A stretch of 6,525 nucleotides of DNA, from positions 1 through 6,525 of the forward strand of contig JALOPA010000525.1 in NCBI GenBank assembly GCA_025454125.1, read 5' to 3'. Each line of letters starts with the position of its first letter. The stretch's first letter is position 1. A program made the position numbers and the translations under genes. The DNA comes from Thermodesulfobacteriota bacterium (lineage in GTDB: Bacteria > Desulfobacterota > DSM-4660 > Desulfatiglandales > HGW-15). Shown here one piece after another: positions 1 through 5,139 of the stretch. The notes beneath the pieces were generated by a model. It had not been told where the DNA came from and made no database searches. It was given only the letters and a program-made list of their open reading frames with translations.

Positions 1-1656
1 GCCTGCTATGCGGCTCTTCTTTACCCTGCCCGGCAAGACGCCGTGCGGAGCTTCTGGAACACTCAGGCCAGGCCCCTCCGCCCAAAGCCCGACTTCGATA
101 GGGTGTGCCGATCTCTCCAGAAAGAATCCGATCGACTCCTGCGCTCCGCCCGCTGGTCGAGCTACCCGCTCATCGGCTTTTCCATCTGCTACGGCCAGCT
201 CACGAGTTCCCTGTTCTTCATCCGAGAAATAAAAAGGCGCTCTCCCCGTTCCCGAATCGCCGTAGGAGGATCCTCCTGTGCCGGCCGGATGGGAGAGAGC
301 CTTCTTCGGGCTTTCCCTGAGATTGATTTTGTGGTGAACGGAGAAGGGGAAATCCCCCTTCTCCATCTCGTGAAAAGCCTCTCCACTTCCCGCGGGGAAC
401 AGCCGGTCCATCCTCTTCCGGGGTTGCTCACCCGGAGCAGCGCCTCTCCAGAGGGTTTCAGCCAGGTCGCCGCGCTGGATGACCTGCCGGCCCCGGATTA
501 CACCGATTACTTCGAATGCCTGCAATCTCTTCCGGAGGCCAAGCGCTTCCTGCCCAAGCTTCCCGTGGAAATGTCCCGGGGCTGCTGGTGGAGCCGGACG
601 ACCGCCCCCGGTCCGGCCAAGGGGTGTGCCTTCTGCAATTTGAATCTTCAGTGGAAAGGATACCGCTCCAAATCCCCTTCTGCCGTGGTGCGGGAGATCG
701 ACACCCTGACCGACCGCCACGAGCTTCTCTCGGTTTCGTTCATGGACAATCTCCTGCCGCCCAAAAATCTCCAATCCCTTTTTGAGACCCTGGCCAAGCT
801 GGGAAAGAACTTCCGTCTCTTTGCCGAGATCCGAGCCACCACGCCTCTCGACGAGCTGCTCGCCATGAGCGCGGCAGGCATGGCCGAAGTCCAGGTGGGG
901 ATTGAATCCCTGAGCACGCGGCTCCTGGCCAAAATGAACAAGGGCACCACCGCAATCCAGAACCTGGAGATCATGAAAAACTGTGAAGCTCGGAATACCC
1001 CTGACCTCACCTCCAACCTGATCACTCATTTCCCGGGTAGCGACGAGAGGGACGTGGAGGAGACGTTAAACGCCTTGCAGTACGCGCTTCCTTTCAGGCC
1101 TCTGAAGGCAACCCCCTTCTGGCTCGGATATGGGAGCCCGGTGTTCTGCAATCCAGAGGCTTTCGGAATTCGAAGAATGTTCAATCACCCCTTCTACTCC
1201 CGCCTCTTCCCGAGAGAGGTTCATTCAAAGCTCCACCTCCTGCTCCAGGGATACGAGGGAGCTGCGGCCAAGCCGCAGCGCCTGTGGGGCAAGGTGATCC
1301 GCGCGGTGAACTCCTGGAGAACCGCTTACGACGCTCTTCACAGCGGTTCACACACAGACCCCATTCTTTCGTACGAGGACGGAGGGACGTTTCTGATCCT
1401 TCGGGAGCGCCGCAGGACGGCTGAAGACCTGACCCACCGGCTGCGAGGGGCCTCGCGGCTGATTTACCTTTTTTGCGAACGAAACCGCTCTCTCTCCGAG
1501 GTGGTCGACCGTGTGCCGGGATTCGGGCAGGAAAAGATTCTCCCCTTTCTGAACCTGATGGTGGACAAGAAGCTCATGTTCAGAGAAGGGGAGAGGTTTT
1601 TGAGCCTCGCGGTACCGATCCGGGGATTCAAAAGCAAATCCGAATTTCGAATTTGA
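1..1656 (+). CDS. B12-binding/radical SAM protein, RiPP-maturase-1-like (5' partial)
   Basis: Cobalamin-type radical SAM enzyme resembling the RiPP-maturation family that modifies ribosomal peptides; the substrate is unknown. The frame is open to the left edge. The first possible start, GTG at 43, has no Shine-Dalgarno, so the true start and roughly 100 residues probably lie outside. Numbering from 43, residues about 40-110 look like the second half of a B12-binding fold (IGFSICYGQ, then GG, then FVVNGEGE). The [4Fe-4S]/SAM cluster motif is RGCWW...GCAFC with Cys 181, 195 and 198, followed by NLNLQWKGYRSKS. The segment MAEVQVGIESLS (about 285) is the usual radical SAM strand. The tail (LSYEDGGTFLILRERR to FLSLAVP) matches the family's C-terminal region. 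The cysteine spacing, CX13CX2C, is longer than I would expect. The stop codon lies inside the terminal repeat of the adjoining palindromic element. No precursor peptide gene is visible. The broad family is secure; the RiPP role is inferred. Confidence 0.85.
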   Translation, partial: ACYAALLYPARQDAVRSFWNTQARPLRPKPDFDRVCRSLQKESDRLLRSARWSSYPLIGFSICYGQLTSSLFFIREIKRRSPRSRIAVGGSSCAGRMGESLLRAFPEIDFVVNGEGEIPLLHLVKSLSTSRGEQPVHPLPGLLTRSSASPEGFSQVAALDDLPAPDYTDYFECLQSLPEAKRFLPKLPVEMSRGCWWSRTTAPGPAKGCAFCNLNLQWKGYRSKSPSAVVREIDTLTDRHELLSVSFMDNLLPPKNLQSLFETLAKLGKNFRLFAEIRATTPLDELLAMSAAGMAEVQVGIESLSTRLLAKMNKGTTAIQNLEIMKNCEARNTPDLTSNLITHFPGSDERDVEETLNALQYALPFRPLKATPFWLGYGSPVFCNPEAFGIRRMFNHPFYSRLFPREVHSKLHLLLQGYEGAAAKPQRLWGKVIRAVNSWRTAYDALHSGSHTDPILSYEDGGTFLILRERRRTAEDLTHRLRGASRLIYLFCERNRSLSEVVDRVPGFGQEKILPFLNLMVDKKLMFREGERFLSLAVPIRGFKSKSEFRI

Positions 1657-1793
1657 TGCGTTCGTAAAAAGTCTTCCGGGTCGTCACTCCCGCGAAGGCG
1701 GGAGTCCAGAAGCCCTTTTATAGGCTGGATTCCCGCCTCCGCGGGAATGACAGAAAAACAGCGTTTTTGCACTTCTTACGCAGCCATCAAATT
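1650..1793. repeat. MITE-like palindromic element, copy 1
   Basis: The ends are a perfect 9-bp inverted repeat, AATTTGATG at 1650-1658 and CATCAAATT at 1785-1793. It extends imperfectly inward to TCGTAAAAAGTC on the left and CACTTCTTACG on the right. The centre, 1683-1751, is a long hairpin. Its arms start GTCACTCCCGCG and end CGCGGGAATGAC, pairing over about 27 bp with a few G-T or A-C mismatches and a 15-nt loop. A second copy at 3358-3522 shows it is a dispersed family. It has no coding capacity. It sits between two convergent genes: it carries the TGA of the radical SAM gene (1654-1656) and touches the TAA of the cytochrome gene (1795-1793). It may act as a bidirectional terminator, though no clean U-tract follows the stem. 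Confidence 0.85.
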
Positions 1794-3338
1794 TAGGTTT
1801 TCTTCTTTCTCAGTTCCTCCGCCATGGTTTTGATCTCCATGAGGCTCGTTTTCATGGCGCTCCATCCGTACCAGAGCGTGTAGTCCGGGTTCATGTGAAA
1901 CGCGCCCTGGAAGGTCCGCATCCTCTGTTCCATGAACATGATGTAGAGCTTCTGTTCGATCAGGGTCGGGCTGTCGTGGAAGCTGAGAACATCCGGGAAG
2001 GGGTAGGCATAGCTCTTGGGCGGCTGCAGGATTCCGTCCTTGTACAGACCGGCCACGACGAGAATCGCCTCCGCCATCAACAGATCCGCCTCCCGGATCA
2101 TCCGGTCACCCTTGCCAAGCTCGTCCTTCGCAAACGAGATGGAATGGCAGGTGGAGCAGGCCTTCACCATCTTGTCGCGCTCTTTTTCCCAGGCCTCCTG
2201 AGTCACTCGCAACATGTCGATGCCCTTGACCGTCTGCAGGCGGGGGGTCGGTTTGCCTTCCGGGTCCAGCACCCCCAAGGCCTTCAGAATGGTCGTTCGG
2301 GCTTCCGCCCATTTCTTGTCTTCCGGCATGGGCAGCCGGACCGCCAGGAAACCCCACCCGGTCATGACCCCGTGATTCCCTTCTCTCATGTGGCAGGTCT
2401 GGCAGGTGGGCGCGACAGCGGACTCCGGAAGAATTCCCTTCTGCTTGAGGGAATACCGGACTCCGTGTTTGGAAGAGGAGTACATTTCCCAGTGGGCGTG
2501 GTCAAAGCCCATGTGGCAGGTCTGGCAGGCCTGCGGCTGCTGGGCCTCTTTGATGCTGAAGGTGTGGCGGGTGTGGCACGCATCGCAGGAGGCCAGCCCG
2601 AACCCGGCGCCCGCCTCCCTGAGGGCCTGGCTGTCCTTCTCGGTTTTTGTCCCGAGCTTGTGGCACCCTCCGCAGCCCTTCATGCCGTCCATCAGGGCCA
2701 TGGGCTGGCGGTGGGCCGTGGGCATGGCCTTCATGGCGTTCCACGCCTGGGCGTGTTTGCCTCCTCTGAACTGATCCCACTGCACCTGGTGGCACATGGC
2801 GCACCGCTCCGGTTTCATCCGGCCCGCCTTGTGCACGTCCTCATCCGTCATGTGCTGCTCGCCGTGGCACACCGAACAGGAGACTTCGTATTCCGCATGC
2901 TTGCTCGCTTTCCAGTCCGCGACAATGCCTGGGGTCACCCCGGTGTGGCACGTGATGCACTCCGACTTGATGGTCCACTTTTTTTCGATGGGGAAATGGG
3001 CTCCAACCCACTCGCGGTATCCGCCCTTCAGAGCGTAGACGTTCTTGAATCCCATTTCTTTGAGCTGCAGCGCCACCCTGGCGCTGGTGGATTCCGTGGG
3101 TCAAGCTCAGTACACGACGATTTTTTTGTTCTTGTCGTACTTGCTGGCCCAGACCTGAATCGACAGAGGGTCCTCATGGGTTGTGCCGGGGATCATCTGG
3201 TCGCTGTACTTCCACTGCTCCACGGGACGGGCGTTCCGGGAAAGGGGTTTTGTCGTCCGCCGCACCGGTCACAAAAGACGGTCCGGCGATCAGGAGACTC
3301 AACACAAGAGCCGTGACCAACAAGACAGCGCTTCTCAT
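1793..3338 (-). CDS. Exported rhodanese-octahaem (HAO-like) cytochrome c, probable double selenoprotein, with an N-terminal frame break
   Basis: Start ATG 3338 follows GAGGAG and encodes a clear signal peptide (MRSAVLLVTALVLSLLIAG...TGAADDK), as an exported c-type cytochrome needs. A frame break lies near 3226-3250. From about 3229 the frame reads RPVEQWKYSDQMIPGTTHED, a rhodanese segment, then IVVY-UGA-A-UGA-PTESTSARVALQ and NVYALKGGYREW, the end of that domain. Both UGAs sit where YCxCP cysteines are expected. From GTG 3076 the frame is open for 427 residues with eight CXXCH motifs at residues 40, 67, 92, 135, 164, 184, 225 and 307. Likely distal-ligand histidines follow SK or GGK (H60, H108, H204). 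A haem-free helical tail contains GAFHMNPDYTLWYGW. Haem count, tail and length fit the hydroxylamine oxidoreductase/octahaem family, which acts on hydroxylamine or nitrite; the direction here is unknown. A pseudogene is possible, but the haem part is fully intact. Confidence 0.8.
3061..3109 (-). promoter_or_regulatory. SECIS-like stem-loop downstream of two UGA codons
   Basis: On the minus strand, CAGCGCC (3086-3080) pairs perfectly with GGCGCTG (3074-3068) around a five-base loop, AGGGU (3079-3075). A lower 6-bp stem pairs TGAGCT (3109-3104), which includes the first UGA, with AGCTCA (3066-3061). The apical loop begins 21 nt after the second UGA and 27 nt after the first. Bacterial SECIS elements lie inside the coding region just after UGA, with a G/U-containing apical loop at about this distance and the UGA near the base of the stem, as in E. 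coli fdhF. The structure was drawn by eye, not computed. Confidence 0.65.
3101..3109 (-). other. UGA-Ala-UGA: candidate U-x-U selenocysteine pair in the rhodanese active site
   Basis: The codons are tga (3109-3107), gct, tga (3103-3101). They are preceded by ATC GTC GTG TAC (IVVY) and followed by PTESTSARVALQLKEMGF. In rhodaneses of the YCxCP type the first position is the sulfur-carrying catalytic cysteine, and the second Cys precedes the Pro. Rhodanese-like sequence continues in one frame on both sides of the UGAs, so recoding explains the pattern better than decay. Confidence 0.7.
3226..3250 (-). other. Apparent frame break between signal peptide and rhodanese domain
   Basis: The signal-peptide frame (ATG 3338) reads ...AADDKTPFPERP, then becomes nonsense and stops at 3176-3174. 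The rhodanese frame becomes convincing only from about RPVEQW (3229 onward), and upstream it meets TGA at 3271-3269. Joining them needs skipping one base or a deletion of non-triplet length. Compared with GlpE-like rhodaneses, about 25 residues before the (D)xRPxEW strand are absent, which favours a deletion. An assembly or sequencing error cannot be excluded. Confidence 0.6.
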
Positions 3339-3341
3339 AAG

Positions 3342-3347
3342 CTCCTC
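3342..3347 (-). promoter_or_regulatory. Ribosome-binding site of the cytochrome gene
   Basis: GAGGAG, then CTT, then ATG at 3338. This site, together with the signal peptide behind that ATG, decides the start in favour of 3338 over GTG 3076, which lies inside the rhodanese domain and has no such site. It lies about 10 bases from the end of the second palindromic element, so any promoter must be inside or beyond that element. Confidence 0.6.
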
Positions 3348-3357
3348 GTTCTAGAAG

Positions 3358-3522
3358 TTTGATGGTCTCGCAAAAAGTCCTTCAAGCCGTCACTCCCGCG
3401 AAGCGTGTCCCCGAAGGCGGTAGTCGGGGAGCGGGAGTCCAGAAGCGCTACAAAAGACTGGATTCCCGCCTTCGCGGGAATGACAAACAAGAGCGGTTTT
3501 TGACTTCTTACGAGTTCATCAA
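3358..3522. repeat. MITE-like palindromic element, copy 2, with a nested hairpin insertion
   Basis: Same family and same orientation as the copy at 1650-1793. The left end is TTTGATGGTCTCGCAAAAAGTC. The right end is GACTTCTTACGAGTTCATCAA, its imperfect inverse. The central hairpin spans 3389-3484, again with GTCACTCCCGCG and CGCGGGAATGAC arms and GGAGTCCAGAAGC / CTGGATTCCCGCC inner parts. The left arm is interrupted by 27 extra bases (3404-3430) that form their own hairpin: TCCCCGA at 3408-3414 pairs with TCGGGGA at 3424-3430. The element ends about 10 bp upstream of the cytochrome ribosome-binding site. Confidence 0.85.
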
Positions 3523-3557
3523 CTTTAGACACTTTTGGCATTTTAGGCACTTCAGCG
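3522..3557. repeat. Degenerate 9-bp tandem repeat, four units
   Basis: Four consecutive units, ACTTTAGAC, ACTTTTGGC, ATTTTAGGC and ACTTCAGCG, begin exactly at the right end of palindromic element copy 2. The approximate consensus is ACTTTAGGC. It is non-coding and its function is unknown. Confidence 0.7.
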
Positions 3558-3575
3558 CTTCTTACTCTTTTTTCC

Positions 3576-3603
3576 GCTTACTGCTTACTGCTCACTGCTT
3601 ACT
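3576..3603. repeat. 7-bp tandem repeat, four units
   Basis: GCTTACT, GCTTACT, GCTCACT, GCTTACT: three identical units and one single-base variant, ending 5 bp before the livF stop codon (on the plus strand). Simple heptamer arrays like this can expand and contract. No function is visible. Confidence 0.75.
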
Positions 3604-3608
3604 GGTTT

Positions 3609-4322
3609 TTAGGCTTCCCCCATGTACGCCTTTCGGACCATTTCGTTCTGGCGCAGATTCTGGGCGGTGTCGCTCAGGAGCACCACTCCTGTCTGAAGCA
3701 CGTACCCTCTTTCCGCCACCAGCAGCGCCATGCGCGCGTTCTGCTCCACCAGGAGAATGGTGGTGCCGCCGGCATGAAGCTGCTTGACTGTGTCAAAAAT
3801 GCTGTCCACCAGAACCGGGGCCAGCCCCATGGAAGGCTCGTCGAGAAGCATCAGTCTCGGGTTGGCCATCAGGGCCCGGCCCATGGCCAGCATCTGCTGC
3901 TCCCCGCCGCTCAGGGTTCCCGCCACCTGTTTGCGCCGCTCTTCCAGCCTGGGGAACAGCGCGAAGATGCGGTCGATGTTCGCTTTGATCTTTTTCGGAT
4001 CTGCGCACGTGTAGCCGCCCATCTCCAGGTTTTCCGTCACGGTGAGGCGGCCGAAGACCCGGCGGCCCTCAGGCACCTGCACCACGCCTTTACACACGAT
4101 CTCGTGAGGCCGGAAGCCCGTGAGCTCTTCCCCTTCGAACTGGATGGACCCCTGCCGAGGCTTCAGCAGCCCGCTCATGGTGTTGAGGGTTGTGCTCTTG
4201 CCGGCCCCGTTACCCCCGATGAGGGTCACCACCTCCCCTTTTTCCACCGTGAGAGAAAGATCCTTGAGAGCGTGGATGTGGCCGTAATAGGTGTGCACAT
4301 GGTTCACTTCCAGAAATGCCAT
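3609..4322 (-). CDS. livF: Branched-chain amino-acid ABC transporter ATP-binding protein LivF
   Basis: One of the two cytoplasmic ATPases that power the LIV-type (HAAT family) importer. At 237 residues it has the normal LivF length. It shows Walker A GGNGAGKS (36-43), the Q-loop glutamine in VQVPEGRRVF (82), the ABC signature LSGGEQQ (137-143) and Walker B LMLLDEP (157-163). The switch region reads LLVEQN, with Gln where many ABC ATPases have His, which is normal for LivF. The C-terminus YMGEA is typical. ATG 4322 is preceded by AAGGAG (4336-4331), and only 14 bases separate it from the livG stop, so it is translated from the same mRNA. It is the last gene of the operon in this window. The substrate could be leucine, isoleucine, valine or a related compound; the sequence does not decide. 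Confidence 0.95.
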   Translation of the reverse strand: MAFLEVNHVHTYYGHIHALKDLSLTVEKGEVVTLIGGNGAGKSTTLNTMSGLLKPRQGSIQFEGEELTGFRPHEIVCKGVVQVPEGRRVFGRLTVTENLEMGGYTCADPKKIKANIDRIFALFPRLEERRKQVAGTLSGGEQQMLAMGRALMANPRLMLLDEPSMGLAPVLVDSIFDTVKQLHAGGTTILLVEQNARMALLVAERGYVLQTGVVLLSDTAQNLRQNEMVRKAYMGEA

Positions 4323-4330
4323 AACGGAAA

Positions 4331-4336
4331 CTCCTT
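4331..4336 (-). promoter_or_regulatory. livF ribosome-binding site
   Basis: AAGGAG, eight bases before ATG 4322, directly follows the livG stop codon (4339-4337), so the site lies entirely in the intercistronic gap. Confidence 0.7.
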
Positions 4337-5131
4337 CTACGCGGCGACTCCCATGGTCTCTGCAGCGCTTCCCTTGCCGAGATAGGCCTCGATCACTTTC
4401 GGATTTCGTTTGATCTCCTCGGGGGCCCCCTCGGCGATCTTCTTGCCGTAATCCAGCACCGTGACGGTTTCCGAGATTCCCATGACCACCCGCATCTGGT
4501 GCTCGATCAGCAGGATGGTGATGCCCACTTCGTCCCTCAGGTGTCGAATGAAATCCATCATGGTCTGCGTTTCACTCGGGTTCATCCCGGCGGTCGGCTC
4601 ATCCAGGAGCAGCAGCTTCGGCTTGGTGGCCAGGGCGCGCGCGATTTCCAGCCGTCTCTGCTCCCCATAAGGGAGGTTCTTCGCCATGAGATCTCCCTTG
4701 CCGGTGAGGTTGACGAAGCGCAGGAGCCGCTTGGCCTCTTCCGCCGCCTCCTTTTCTTCCCTTCGCGTAGAGGGCAGGTCGGCCACAATTCCGAAGTAGC
4801 GCGCCTTCAAATGACAGTGGAGTCCCACAAGCACGTTCTCCATCGCTGTGAGGCTGGGAAAGAGGCGGATGTTCTGATAGGTTCTGGCGATGCCGAGACG
4901 CACGATCTGATCGGGCAAACGCCCCACGAGGGAGTGGGAGTTGAGTAGGATCTCGCCTTCTTCAGGCCTGTAGAATCCGGTGACGCAGTTAAAGAAGGTG
5001 GTTTTCCCGGCCCCGTTCGGCCCGATGATGCTGTGAATGCTCTTTTCCTTGATGTCCACATCCAGCTCATCGACGGCAACCAGCCCGCCGAAACGCTTGG
5101 TGGTTTTACGCGACGACAAAAGAATAGCCAT
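4337..5131 (-). CDS. livG: Branched-chain amino-acid ABC transporter ATP-binding protein LivG
   Basis: The second ATPase of the importer, paired with LivF beneath the LivH/LivM channel. At 264 residues it is full length. Motifs in order are Walker A GPNGAGKT (37-44), Q-loop TYQNIRLF (Q86), the LivG-type signature LPYGEQRRLEIARAL (153-167, in place of LSGGQ), Walker B LLLLDEPTAGMNP (173-185) and the switch His in LLIEHQM (H211). The conserved C-terminal part, EGAPEEIKRNPKVIEAYLG, is that of branched-chain transporter ATPases. ATG 5131 follows AGGGGG, which overlaps the TAG stop of livM, and the gap between the genes is 8 bp. This indicates translational coupling. Confidence 0.95.
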   Translation of the reverse strand: MAILLSSRKTTKRFGGLVAVDELDVDIKEKSIHSIIGPNGAGKTTFFNCVTGFYRPEEGEILLNSHSLVGRLPDQIVRLGIARTYQNIRLFPSLTAMENVLVGLHCHLKARYFGIVADLPSTRREEKEAAEEAKRLLRFVNLTGKGDLMAKNLPYGEQRRLEIARALATKPKLLLLDEPTAGMNPSETQTMMDFIRHLRDEVGITILLIEHQMRVVMGISETVTVLDYGKKIAEGAPEEIKRNPKVIEAYLGKGSAAETMGVAA

Positions 5132-5139
5132 AAATCCCC

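Noticed and set aside
43..1656. GTG at 43 as the true start of the radical SAM gene
   Set aside because: The frame is open to position 1, no Shine-Dalgarno is visible, and the B12-binding domain would lack its first half.
1657..1792. A RiPP precursor peptide gene next to the radical SAM gene
   Set aside because: The downstream space is wholly the palindromic element. Any precursor would have to be upstream of the window.
1793..3076. The cytochrome gene starting at GTG 3076 as a complete 427-residue protein
   Set aside because: That GTG is Val within TSARVALQ of the rhodanese domain. The product would lack a signal peptide, which a c-type cytochrome needs, and no ribosome-binding site precedes it. 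It is only the first start after the UGAs.
1895..3316. A 473-codon open frame on the plus strand, opposite the cytochrome gene
   Set aside because: Its translation is low-complexity His/Gly/Arg/Leu-rich with no recognisable domain. It is the antisense of a gene with eight CXXCH motifs; the high GC third positions of that gene create it.
3522..3603. A CRISPR array
   Set aside because: The units are 9 and 7 bp in direct tandem without spacers.
3339..3608. A sigma-70 promoter for the cytochrome gene, such as TTGAAG then TCAAAC on the minus strand
   Set aside because: The hexamers match poorly, especially the -10, and lie inside the repeat element. I cannot support a call.
3359..3787. Small open frames over the intergenic elements on both strands
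   Set aside because: They run through the palindromic element, tandem repeats and part of livF, with no ribosome-binding site and no protein-like composition.
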